A DNA stretch of 64,000 nucleotides from Vulcanimicrobiota bacterium (GTDB lineage Bacteria; Vulcanimicrobiota; Xenobia; Xenobiales; JADMJV01), in the NCBI GenBank assembly GCA_017307785.1, contig JAFKGI010000018.1:62001-126000 (forward strand), written 5' to 3'. Position numbers and translations under genes: made by a program. Position 1 is the stretch's first letter. Every line of letters begins with the position of its first letter. The notes beneath the pieces were generated by a model that was not told the origin of the DNA, ran no database searches, and saw nothing but the letters and a program-made list of their open reading frames with translations. Below are positions 26,464 through 36,453 of the stretch, in pieces.

Positions 26464-27003
26464 TTGGCGCGGCGCCTGGCGGAACTCGCTCTTCTGCTGG
26501 GTCTCTGCGCTCTGGCCGTGCGTTGGCGCTCGGCTCAGATCGTGCCCGAATTAGACTGGAGCCTGGGCCGAGGAACTCTCCGGGTCGAGCAGGCCTACTC
26601 GGCTATGGGGGAGAGCGGCGGCGACCGTATGGAGCTCGTATACTCCTCGGCGGATAAGCGCACTCTCTTTTTGGGCGGCTCCGAGGTCCTGGAAGTCGCG
26701 AGTTTTGATCATCTGGTGCTCCCGGATGGAATGCGAATTCGGGCCGGGGAATCCGTGTCCCGACTGGCTGCGATTTGGCCGCTGCGCTACCGCCCCACCA
26801 AAGATGGTCTGGCGCCGTTCAGTCTGACCGTAAGTCGAGGCGGCAAGTGGTACGAAGGCCCGGGGAATCTTTGGGTTTATGCTTCCCGCGAGGGACGGCT
26901 CGAGTATTTTGATCTCAGTCGTGAAGCGGCGACCGCCCTGGGCGGACCTATGGTCGAATCTCCACCCAAGCCCCCACCGGCAGGAGCTGAAAAAGCTCCT
27001 TAA
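26464..27003 (+). CDS. membrane-anchored or secreted protein, unknown (179 aa)
   Basis: It begins at TTG five bases after the preceding stop; no better start is visible. A hydrophobic helix at residues 5-20 (LAELALLLGLCALAV) looks like a signal anchor. A beta-rich domain of about 130 residues follows (RMELVYSSADKRTLFLGG; LVLPDGMRIRAGESVSRL), then a Pro-rich tail (SPPKPPPAGAEKAP). Its last 56 bases overlap, tail to tail, the L,D-transpeptidase gene. It probably sits at the inner membrane facing the periplasm. No family recognised. Confidence 0.55.
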   Translation: MARRLAELALLLGLCALAVRWRSAQIVPELDWSLGRGTLRVEQAYSAMGESGGDRMELVYSSADKRTLFLGGSEVLEVASFDHLVLPDGMRIRAGESVSRLAAIWPLRYRPTKDGLAPFSLTVSRGGKWYEGPGNLWVYASREGRLEYFDLSREAATALGGPMVESPPKPPPAGAEKAP

Positions 27004-27568
27004 TATCGGTGTCGTCCAGGGCTACGCAGCCCAGCGTCCAGTTGCGGCGACTGCCGCCCCCGTGAATCCCGACCTGGCCTCCCAGCCGCGTCGTCTGCGG
27101 CGGTTCGCTCCGCCAGAACCAGTTCCAGCGGGTGAGTTCCAGCCAGCTGATCTGGTTGTGCAACCGGCCCGCCCAGGCGTCCTGGCGGCTAGGATAATCG
27201 AGGCCGATCCAGAGGCCGAAGTGGGTGCCCTCCTCTTTGCTGCAGACCTGGTAGCTGCCCTCGGGAGTTTTGCCGTCGCCTTCTTCCAGCTTCTGTCCGT
27301 CTGGATGATTGCCCAGACCGATTCGTATCTTCTTGTCACCATACCGCAGTTCTCGGCTCGACTTATAGATGATGACCTCGGGTGGAGAAACATGCCTCGG
27401 TAGAGGTAGCAGCCCCAAAGCCAGGTAGAGGTAGAGGAGTGAGTAAAGCAAGCGCACCTTGCGATTTTTGGCACGACGCCAATCCAGGACTGCTCCGACA
27501 AGCAGGGCGAGCCAGCTGAAGGGAAACGGACAGACGTAGTCCACGACCAGCACGGTCAGGAAAATCAC
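26948..27568 (-). CDS. L,D-transpeptidase (YkuD domain)
   Basis: 206 residues with two hydrophobic segments at the N-terminus (residues 1-25 and 38-57), then a YkuD catalytic domain. The diagnostic site HGGGSRRNWTLGCVAL places the catalytic cysteine near residue 182, with the histidine and Gly-rich loop before it. The strand region KIRIGLGNHPDG...KTPEGSYQV is the usual start of the fold. These enzymes make 3-3 cross-links in peptidoglycan or attach proteins to it, in the periplasm. The C-terminus overlaps the preceding plus-strand gene by 56 bases. Confidence 0.85.
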   Translation of the reverse strand: MIFLTVLVVDYVCPFPFSWLALLVGAVLDWRRAKNRKVRLLYSLLYLYLALGLLPLPRHVSPPEVIIYKSSRELRYGDKKIRIGLGNHPDGQKLEEGDGKTPEGSYQVCSKEEGTHFGLWIGLDYPSRQDAWAGRLHNQISWLELTRWNWFWRSEPPQTTRLGGQVGIHGGGSRRNWTLGCVALDDTDIKELFQLLPVGAWVEIRP

Positions 27569-27700
27569 GCGAACCAGACTACTTGCAACATCTCAGCTAG
27601 AACGCCGGCTGAGGCGGTCCGGTTCAAACGAATAGGAAAATACATCCTATGGACATGCTGAGTTCACCACCCGCTTGGGAAACCGCGGTAGTCTCGGGGC

Positions 27701-28519
27701 ATGATTAAAGAACGCCGTACCGAACTGGACATCCCTCAACAACAACTGGCCGAATGGCTGCGAATACCGCCCGCGACTTTGTCGCGCTACGAATCAGGAC
27801 AGCGGAAGTGGCCTCCGCAACTTTATCAAAGGGCTTGCGAGCTTTTGAGTCTGTCTTGCACTAAGTTTTTGGAATACTACTGGGATTGGGAGAAGCACCG
27901 CACTCAATGGAATTGGGCCTCAAATGTCGTGGAAGTGGATGCCGGCCAGACCTGGGCCACGCTTTCGGGAGGTTATGAGTGGTTCTACGAACAGCGGAGG
28001 TTCAAGAATCAGCCCCCTGAGGAGATTCAGTCGCTGTTGCGAGCGGACACTCGCCTGGATTTGATCCCCTATGCAGAGTTCTACAACGCAGGAGCTTCCA
28101 CGGTTTTTGCAAGTATTACCGCCCTCAATCCGCCGCCCCATTTCCTGGCCAAAGAAAATGGTGAACCTCTCGGGTTGGCGCGGCGGGCCGCCATCTACTT
28201 TGAAGGCTGGCTGTTGTTTCCTCAGGTCAACTTCTTGCTCGGTCATCGGCGGATCCGCGTGGATCTGCTGGCTCACCAGAGAGGAAGCTGGGTTGCGAAT
28301 GAAATGGATGGGGCCCTGCACAAGCAACAGACTGAGTATGATAGACGTCGCGACGGGCAGCTCAAGATTCCGGTTGTGAGATTCAGCGAGGAAGAAATTC
28401 TGAGTGGTCGGTTCATCGAGATCTTTCGGGAGCGAATGGCCCGCTTTCGCCCCAAGCGGGCTCGGGTGATCGGCGCGTCCAGCGTTGCAACCGCAGCGGA
28501 GTTTCTGAAGGGAGCGTGA
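27701..28519 (+). CDS. XRE-type helix-turn-helix protein with a DUF559-like nuclease-fold domain
   Basis: Residues 1-60 are a Cro/C1-type HTH (QQQLAEWLRIPPATLSRYES). The C-terminal part contains RIRVDLLAHQ...VANEMDGALHKQQTEYDRRRDGQLKIPVVRF, read here in pieces. It matches the pattern of DUF559/very-short-patch-repair-like endonuclease folds: acidic residue, E-x-DG, then a D...RD helix and a final V-RF strand. Base composition is lower in GC than the neighbours, suggesting transfer. It stands alone, with no partner toxin, antitoxin or methylase nearby. It could be a regulator with a dead nuclease fold or a defence nuclease. Array D begins two bases after the stop. Confidence 0.7.
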   Translation: MIKERRTELDIPQQQLAEWLRIPPATLSRYESGQRKWPPQLYQRACELLSLSCTKFLEYYWDWEKHRTQWNWASNVVEVDAGQTWATLSGGYEWFYEQRRFKNQPPEEIQSLLRADTRLDLIPYAEFYNAGASTVFASITALNPPPHFLAKENGEPLGLARRAAIYFEGWLLFPQVNFLLGHRRIRVDLLAHQRGSWVANEMDGALHKQQTEYDRRRDGQLKIPVVRFSEEEILSGRFIEIFRERMARFRPKRARVIGASSVATAAEFLKGA

Positions 28520-28520
28520 G

Positions 28521-29090
28521 CTTGCCAGTGCCCGGTAAGTCTTACCGCCTGGCCGACAAGTGGGCCCGGCCCTGCGGGATCTTGCCAGTCGCCGGTAAGT
28601 TTTACCGCCTGGCCGGCAAGTCGCCCCGCCCCCGCGGAATCTTGCCAGTCGCCGGTAAGACTTACCGCCTGGCCGGCAAGTCGCCCCGCCACAAACTTGC
28701 CAGTGCCCGGTAAGTTTTACCGCCTGGCCGGCAAGTCGCCCCGGCCCCGCGGAATCTTGCTAGTGCTCGGTAAGTCTTACCGCCTGACCGGCAAGTCGCC
28801 CCGCCCCTGCGGGATCTTGCCAGTCGCCGGTAAGTTTTACCGCCTGGCCGGCAAGTCGCCCCGGCCCCGCGGAATCTTGCCAGTGCTCGGTAAGTCTTAC
28901 CGCCTGGCCGGCAATTGGGCTTGGCCCCGCGGAATCTTGCCAGTGCTCGGTAAGACTTACCGCCTGGCCGGCAAGTCGCCCCGCCACAAACTTGCCAGGG
29001 CCCGGTAAGTTTTACCGCCTGGCCGACAAGTGGGCCCAGCCCCGCGGAAACTTGCCCCAGCCCCGCGGAAACTTGCCAGTCACCGGCAAG
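28521..29090. repeat. nested-palindrome array D: 9 full units plus remnants, reverse orientation
   Basis: The unit is the reverse complement of that in arrays A-C: CTTGCCAGT..CCGGTAAG-T-CTTACCG..CCTGGCCGGCAAG, read in pieces. Nine units share a linker near TCGCCCCGGCCCCGCGGAAT; two use a different short linker (CCCCGCCACAAA). Two remnants near 29051-29090 retain only CTTGCC...GGCAAG. It sits between the HTH gene (stop 28517-28519) and the convergent ftsH gene, whose own terminator follows at 29129. Confidence 0.97.
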
Positions 29091-29128
29091 TCGCCCAGCC
29101 TGGCCAGAAACCGAAAGGCCCCGAAACG

Positions 29129-29171
29129 AAAAAAGGCCGGCGCCGCAGTTTCTTAGACTGCGAGGCCGGCT
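29129..29171 (-). terminator. rho-independent terminator of ftsH
   Basis: On the minus strand, a GCCGGC stem (29165-29170 with 29136-29141) is stacked on a CGCAGT/ACTGCG inner stem (29144-29149 with 29157-29162). It is followed by six T residues (A run at 29129-29134 on the plus strand). It lies about 85 bases past the ftsH stop. The stretch between also holds a weaker inverted repeat (CGTCAG at 29206, CTGACG at 29231). Confidence 0.9.
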
Positions 29172-29253
29172 ACTAAACCTAGAGACCAACTAACTTTTGG
29201 GACCCCGTCAGCCGCCGCGGTGGGCGACGACTGACGTTCGTCCAGGGGATACC

Positions 29254-31032
<1,779 letters not shown>

Positions 31033-31306
31033 TTTCTTGGTCTCCTAGGTGTTTGTTTTGTTAGCGGTGTTTTGTTGTTGTTTATCTCTGAAAACAGAAA
31101 ACCACGTTTTTCTGAAAAAGTCCTGAAAAAAGTCCCCCTATGGTCCGACCTGTCCATCCGTCAATGTCGGGTCAACATCGGAAACACGGTTGTAACGTAC
31201 CTAACACTTTGGCAGTACTTTTGGCTCGATCTGACCCGTTTTGGGAGGAGTTTAAAGTTGACTGAGGCAACTATATTTCTTGACCAAGACAAGGATAGAG
31301 GATTTC
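31033..31306. promoter_or_regulatory. divergent regulatory region between ftsH and the MarR-GNAT gene
   Basis: This 274-base gap is AT-rich near ftsH and carries repeated CTGAAAA motifs, including the palindrome TCTG-AAAA-CAGA (31087-31098) and two further copies near 31111 and 31123. Close to the MarR gene an inverted repeat AGTTG-(7)-CAACT spans 31256-31272, a size and place that fit an autoregulatory MarR site. The ATG at 31307 is preceded by GAGG five bases away, which selects it over an upstream TTG. Promoter boxes are not clear enough to name. Confidence 0.4.
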
Positions 31307-32308
31307 ATGGATCACATCGCTCGGGTGCGCCGTTTCAACCGCTACTACACGACCAAACTGGGAGTGCTCAAAGAGAACTATCAAGAGGCTCCGTTCACTT
31401 TGACCGAGGCGCGCGTCTTATACGAATTGGCCCAGCGCACCGGCACGCGTAAGCAGGACCGTCGCAGCAACCGATACGCCCCTCTGGAAGGCGAAGATCG
31501 TCGTCAGAACCAGCGTCGCGCCGGCGCCGAGGTGCGCGGCCTGACCGCCAAAGAGCTGGCCGAGTTGCTGGAGCTGGATGCCGGCTACCTGTCGAGGATT
31601 CTCAAGCGCTTCGAAGCGCGCGGCCTGATTACGCGCGAAGCGTCCGAGCAAGACAAGCGCCAATCCAAGCTGCATCTCAGCATGCAGGGCCGCGAGGCCT
31701 TCCGAAACCTGGATAAGGCCTCCCGCGACCAGGTGGCCGACCAGCTCGAACCTCTGAGTTCCGACGACCAGGAGCAGCTGGTCACCGCCATGGCCGCCAT
31801 CGAGACGCTGCTGGAATACGGCCCCAAGGGGCCTATCGTGCTACGCCCGCATGCTCCCGGCGACATGGGTTGGATCGTGGAGAGCCAGGCGCGCATGTAT
31901 AGTGCGAACTACAAGTGGGGGAAGGGCGTGGAGGGGGTCGCGGCACGGATCGTGGCGGATTTTCTGGAGAACTTCAAGCCCGGGCGGGAAGCCTGCTGGG
32001 TGGCCGAGCGCGACGGTAAGCGGCTGGGCACCGTGCTGCTGGTGGAGCGCAGCGAGCAGGTCGCCCAGTTGCGACTGCTGGCCGTGCTGCCGGCGGCCCG
32101 GGGATTCGGGCTGGGCTCCCTACTGGTGAAGCAGTGCGAGAAGTTCGCCCGCCAGGCCGGCTATGAGAAGATCTACCTTTGGACCCAGTCGGAACTGACC
32201 TCAGCGCTCAAAATCTATCAGGCGAACGGTTACCGTAAGGTGGAAGAAAGCGTGCACACTTCCTTTGGTCAGCCGGTGGCCGGCGAGTCCTGGGTTTTGG
32301 ACCTGTAG
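31307..32308 (+). CDS. MarR-family regulator fused to a GNAT acetyltransferase
   Basis: 333 residues. The N-terminal winged-helix part shows the MarR-GNAT family signatures RVRRFNRYYTTKLGVL, FTLTEARVLYEL and LDAGYLSRILKRFEARGLI. The C-terminal part is an acetyltransferase with the acetyl-CoA loop RGFGLGSLLVKQ and the NGYRKVEE end strand. Between helix 2 and the recognition helices there is an extra stretch of about 30 very basic residues (RKQDRRSNRYAPLEGEDRR...), which I do not expect in this family. It may bind DNA through the MarR part and acetylate a small molecule or protein. Start chosen by GAGG five bases before the ATG. Confidence 0.85.
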   Translation: MDHIARVRRFNRYYTTKLGVLKENYQEAPFTLTEARVLYELAQRTGTRKQDRRSNRYAPLEGEDRRQNQRRAGAEVRGLTAKELAELLELDAGYLSRILKRFEARGLITREASEQDKRQSKLHLSMQGREAFRNLDKASRDQVADQLEPLSSDDQEQLVTAMAAIETLLEYGPKGPIVLRPHAPGDMGWIVESQARMYSANYKWGKGVEGVAARIVADFLENFKPGREACWVAERDGKRLGTVLLVERSEQVAQLRLLAVLPAARGFGLGSLLVKQCEKFARQAGYEKIYLWTQSELTSALKIYQANGYRKVEESVHTSFGQPVAGESWVLDL

Positions 32309-32330
32309 GCCGGGTGGTAAACCCCAGCTT

Positions 32331-34736
32331 ATGAGGATTCTGGCCGGCCCCGACAACTGGTCCTATTACACCGAGAACTGGCGCAAAGGACTGGCCGACC
32401 ACGACCTGCTTACCTTCAGCCAGAACAAGGGCGGTATTCAGTATCAGCCCGGCCGCTCCACCTTTCAGGACATCCTGGCCCAGCTGCCCGAGGGTTGGCA
32501 GCCGGAACTGGTGATCTGGTGGTTTCCCGAGTTTCAGGAAGTGCTGCCCGACCTTCATCAGTGTCCTTATCCGACCATGGTGATGATCTCCGACTGGCAT
32601 ACGGTCCGAGATGAACTGAAAGCGGTGGCCCAGCATTTCGATTTGGTGGCCACCGATCGAATGGGCACCGAGATCCTGGCGGACACGAAGGGGCCGGTGG
32701 TTTTTGAGGCTCCGCTCTACGGCTTTGATCCGGAACTGCATCGGCGCCAGGACGAGCGTGAGATGCTTTTTGACGTCTCCCACGTGGGCGATCTCAATCC
32801 TTTCCTTCATCAGAAGCGCTGCCAGACGCTGGCGCTGGCCGCTGAAGGCCTGGGAGATGGGCGCACGCTGCGTTTTTTCAGTGGACTGCAGGCGGAAAAC
32901 TACGTGTGGGTGCTCAACCAGAGCCGCATTACCATCAACTATGCGGTGCGCCGTGAAATGAGCATGCGCTGCTACGAGGCGCCGGCCTGCGGCTCACTCC
33001 TTTTCTGTGAGGAAAGCAACAGCAGTGCCCGTGAGATTTTGCTGGACGGCCAGCACTGTGTGTACTACAACGCCGAGAACCTGGTGGAAAAGCTGCGCTA
33101 TTACCTCGACCACGAGGACGAGCGGGCCGCTCTGGCTCAGGCCGGCTGGGAGCGCATCCAGCAGTTCACCTACCGGGACCAGGGCAACCGTCTGATCGAA
33201 ATGGCCGCGGCCCACCTTCCCAAGGTCGGGAGTCGCCAGGCCCCCAGTTTGTTGAACTACTGGGCGGCTACCTACAATCCGGCTCCGCCGGCGGTGGCCT
33301 ACCAACAAAGCCACGAAGCCCTGGATGGCACACCCGAAACACAAAACCTGCGCGCCTGTGTGGAAGCGCGCATCGGTTACAGCCTGGCCGACATCGACCA
33401 GCGTATGCCGTTTTTCCACGACGCCACCCAGCACTACCTGGGGGCGCTGCCTTTGAGCTGCCTGGTGCCGCTCAGCCTGGCACGGGTGCGTTGGATGGTG
33501 TGCGAGCCCGAGGCCAGTCTGGAGGCCCTGCGCATCGCCCAGCAGACGCCTTTCCGAGAGGTGCCCTTCTTTCCGCGCCAGACCGACGACTTCCACTTTC
33601 TCTGGGAGCGTGAACCGGAGCGTCGCGAAGCCAACACGCGCTGGCAGATCGCCGACCTGCTGGCCCAACTGGAGCCGCAACGCACGGTGCAACACTGTCG
33701 CCAGGCGCTGGAGTATCGACCCGAGGCCGGCGTCACCTGGTTCCGCCTGGGCCTTTCGCTGCCGGCAGGCACTGGCGAGCGTCTGCAGGCCCTGCAAGAG
33801 GCTTGCAGATTGCACCCGGCCTTCGGCCCGGCGCGGCTGGCGGTGGCCCGGGAACTGGCCGATCAGGGGCTGCGCGAGCAACTGCTGAGCTGGATGCAGG
33901 TCGGCACCAATCTGGCCCTGGCCTTTCCTCACCTGAAGGGATTGAAGTCGGGCATCACTCGCCTGCTGCAGCAGCTGGCTCAACCCGTTGAGGCCCAGGT
34001 CGTCGAGACGGTCGAGCACTTCGCGTTGGGCATTACTTTCGACTGGTTGCAGCCGGACGAGCCGATTCCGACCGAGTTGAGCGATCGGGTGGGCACGCTC
34101 TGGGAACGCCAAAACACCCGTTTTCCCTGCGATCAGGAGGCCATTCTAGAGCGCTTTTCACGTCTGGATGGCGTGCCGCGTATGTCCACGCTGGCCATCG
34201 CCGCCCTGTTGCAGCGAGTGGTGGCCCAGATGCCCGAGGATCAGATCTTCGTCAACGTGGGCGTCTGGCATGGCTTCACCTATCTGGCCAGCCTGCTGGA
34301 CAACGAGGCCAAACACTGCGTGGGAGTGGATGACTTCAGCCAGTTCGGAGGGCCGGAGCAGCAGTTCCGGGCTCGCTTCGAACGGCTGCGCGGCCCGCGC
34401 CATTACTTTTATTCGATGGACTACCAGGACTATTTCCGCGACATCCATCAAGGCAAGCTGGGCGCTTACCTGTATGACGGCGACCACAGCTACGAACATC
34501 AGCTGCGCGGGCTGCAGATCGCCGAACCGCATTTCGCGCCCGGCTGCATCGTGTTGGTGGACGACACCAACTGGGACGGGGCTCGCCAGGCCAGCCTCGA
34601 CTTCGTGGCCCAAAGTGCACGCCGCTACGAGCTGATTTTTGACGTGCGCACGGCGCCAAACCTTGCGCCCAGCTACTGGAACGGCTATCATCCTACCTGG
34701 TGGAACGGTTGGATGATGTGGCGATGCTTGGATTAG
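32331..34736 (+). CDS. multidomain protein: CgeB-like glycosyltransferase, TPR-like region, methyltransferase-like C-terminus
   Basis: 801 residues; ATG 32331 matches a GT1-type opening (MRILAGPDNWSYYTENW). Residues about 1-300 resemble CgeB-like glycosyltransferases, with DVSHVGDLNPFLHQKR, RREMSMRCYEAPACGSLL and the nucleotide-sugar site region. Residues about 330-560 are helical and TPR-like (TVQHCRQALEYRPEAG). The last 200 residues look like a Methyltransf_24-type Rossmann domain (FVNVGVWHGFTYLASLL; GAYLYDGDHSYEHQ; IVLVDDTNWDG). It probably modifies a glycan or glycoprotein in the cytosol. It follows the MarR-GNAT gene after 22 bases, so co-transcription is likely. Confidence 0.75.
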   Translation: MRILAGPDNWSYYTENWRKGLADHDLLTFSQNKGGIQYQPGRSTFQDILAQLPEGWQPELVIWWFPEFQEVLPDLHQCPYPTMVMISDWHTVRDELKAVAQHFDLVATDRMGTEILADTKGPVVFEAPLYGFDPELHRRQDEREMLFDVSHVGDLNPFLHQKRCQTLALAAEGLGDGRTLRFFSGLQAENYVWVLNQSRITINYAVRREMSMRCYEAPACGSLLFCEESNSSAREILLDGQHCVYYNAENLVEKLRYYLDHEDERAALAQAGWERIQQFTYRDQGNRLIEMAAAHLPKVGSRQAPSLLNYWAATYNPAPPAVAYQQSHEALDGTPETQNLRACVEARIGYSLADIDQRMPFFHDATQHYLGALPLSCLVPLSLARVRWMVCEPEASLEALRIAQQTPFREVPFFPRQTDDFHFLWEREPERREANTRWQIADLLAQLEPQRTVQHCRQALEYRPEAGVTWFRLGLSLPAGTGERLQALQEACRLHPAFGPARLAVARELADQGLREQLLSWMQVGTNLALAFPHLKGLKSGITRLLQQLAQPVEAQVVETVEHFALGITFDWLQPDEPIPTELSDRVGTLWERQNTRFPCDQEAILERFSRLDGVPRMSTLAIAALLQRVVAQMPEDQIFVNVGVWHGFTYLASLLDNEAKHCVGVDDFSQFGGPEQQFRARFERLRGPRHYFYSMDYQDYFRDIHQGKLGAYLYDGDHSYEHQLRGLQIAEPHFAPGCIVLVDDTNWDGARQASLDFVAQSARRYELIFDVRTAPNLAPSYWNGYHPTWWNGWMMWRCLD

Positions 34737-34775
34737 GTTCATGGTTCTTTCAGACGAAGGTGGTTAACTCTGGCT

Positions 34776-35600
34776 ATGAACCTTAGAGACCGCATCGAGA
34801 ATAAGTTTTTCCCCGAAGCTTACGGTCGCCGTCAGGTTCAAGGAATGCTCACCGAGCTCACCAACCGCCCGCGTCTGGGCGACGGCAGTCTGCATCAGAC
34901 TCTGGATGACCTCAACAAAACCACCGACGCTTTCGAAATCGACAATCTGAACCGCGCCTATCAGCAGGGCCGCAAGCAGATTTTGGGCGGTGGCGAGAAA
35001 TCCGCCGTGCGTGAAGCCATCGAGCGCCGCCAGGCCGGTTTCGGCCTCCAGATCGCTACCCAGGCCTTCGCCGACGGCCAACTGGATGACGAAGAGAAGC
35101 TGGCTATCGGCGACATCGCCTCGCAGCGTTACACCGTCATCGGCGCCTGCGCCGACCTGCCCCGTCTGGGTTACAAAGAAGCCGCCCAGCTCGAATCTTT
35201 CTCCAAGGCTCCCAGCAACACCATCCGCACCTGGATGCTGGAGCAGGCCAAGACCAAGGAAGTCGGTATGGAAGCCGTGCGCGACCTGGCCGAGATGCTC
35301 TTCGCCGACGGCGGCATCAGCCCCGACAAGAAAGCCTTCCTGGTCAACACCGGCAACATCTTTGGCGTGCCGGTCCAGAGCGAAGCGCAGATGTTCCTAC
35401 GCGGTCTGGGCACCACCCAGCTGGCCCCGGGCAACGACCAGACCGGCCCCAGCTTACTCGACGAAGCTCGCAGCAAAGATTACTTCATCCACGACAACTT
35501 CCTGACCGACTGCGGAATGGCCCGCAGCACCCGTCACGTCGACTCGCTGGTCGAAGCCGTCACCTTTACCCTGGCCCACCAGCCTGCCGCTGACAAATAG
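34776..35600 (+). CDS. TerB-like helical protein (274 aa)
   Basis: An all-helical soluble protein with two segments that match the acidic motif of TerB/DjlA-like domains: FADGQLDDEEKLAIGDIA near residue 97 and FADGGISPDKKAFL near 178. In this fold such Asp-rich turns are metal or partner sites. Length is about twice a single TerB domain, so two halves are plausible. It has no signal peptide and starts 39 bases after the previous gene. The last 35 bases overlap the LysR gene tail to tail. The role is unknown; the TerB assignment is moderate. Confidence 0.6.
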   Translation: MNLRDRIENKFFPEAYGRRQVQGMLTELTNRPRLGDGSLHQTLDDLNKTTDAFEIDNLNRAYQQGRKQILGGGEKSAVREAIERRQAGFGLQIATQAFADGQLDDEEKLAIGDIASQRYTVIGACADLPRLGYKEAAQLESFSKAPSNTIRTWMLEQAKTKEVGMEAVRDLAEMLFADGGISPDKKAFLVNTGNIFGVPVQSEAQMFLRGLGTTQLAPGNDQTGPSLLDEARSKDYFIHDNFLTDCGMARSTRHVDSLVEAVTFTLAHQPAADK

Positions 35601-36453
35601 GCGCCGACAGGGTCGCGAAAAAGTCCATGAAGCTGCGCACGCGCGGCGAGAAGTGGCGCCGCCCGTGAGTCACCACGTAGAGCGAAGGACTGGGTAGCGG
35701 AAAATCCAGATCGACCACCTCCAGCTGATCGCGGAAGGCTTCCTCGTCAAAAAGCAACCGCGGTAGCACGGCCAGACCGGCTCCTTCGGCCGCCAGTTGG
35801 GCGATCAGGGTGGTGTTGTTGAGGCGCCAGCCCGGTTTATCCCAGAACGAGCCCTGCAGGGTTTTGGGATAGTAGGAGTAGACCAACAGTTCGTGGTGTT
35901 CCAGGTCTTCGGCGCTGCGCGGACGCCCTTTGCGCTGCAGATACTCGTGTGAGGCCACCAGCGCGAAATCCATGGTGATGACGTAGCGGGTGGTGGGGGA
36001 GACCTCGGCTTTTTGCATGACCCGCAGGGCCACGTCCAGGCCTTCGTCGACCAGGTTCACGAAGGCGTCGTTGAGAGAAATGTCCAGCGTGACCTCGGGA
36101 TAGAGCCGGCGGTATTCGCAAAGGGCCCGGGCAAAGAAGCGATTGGAGAACCAGGTGGGCCCGGTAATGCGCAGGGTGCCGGAGGGTTTTTCCATGACCT
36201 TGCCCACACCGTTTTCGGCTTCTTCCAGCTGGTCCAGAATTTCGCAGCAACGCTCGTAGTAGCGAGCCCCGGGCTCGTTGAGGGCCACCTTGCGACTGGT
36301 GCGATTGAGCAGCCGCAGACCCAGGTGGTTCTCCAGGTGCAGCACGTGTTTGCTGACCATGGCTACCGACATTTCCAGGACCGTCGCCGCGGCGGTGAAG
36401 CCCCCCGACTCCACCACCTGGCGAAAGACCCGCATACTGACCAGGGTGTCCAA
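35566..36453 (-). CDS. LysR-family transcriptional regulator
   Basis: 295 residues. N-terminal winged HTH (MRVFRQVVESGGFTAAATVL...SKHVLHLENHLGLRLLNRT) and a C-terminal substrate-binding fold (SGTLRITGPTWF; LNDAFVNLVDEGLDVALRV; GAGLAVLPRLL). The TTG start immediately after the stop of the M42 peptidase gene gives the standard MDTLVSMRVF opening. Regulators of this CrgA/DmlR-like branch usually act on a neighbouring gene, so the M42 peptidase or flavin dehydrogenase is a candidate target. The effector is unknown. Confidence 0.9.
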   Translation of the reverse strand: MDTLVSMRVFRQVVESGGFTAAATVLEMSVAMVSKHVLHLENHLGLRLLNRTSRKVALNEPGARYYERCCEILDQLEEAENGVGKVMEKPSGTLRITGPTWFSNRFFARALCEYRRLYPEVTLDISLNDAFVNLVDEGLDVALRVMQKAEVSPTTRYVITMDFALVASHEYLQRKGRPRSAEDLEHHELLVYSYYPKTLQGSFWDKPGWRLNNTTLIAQLAAEGAGLAVLPRLLFDEEAFRDQLEVVDLDFPLPSPSLYVVTHGRRHFSPRVRSFMDFFATLSAPICQRQAGGPG

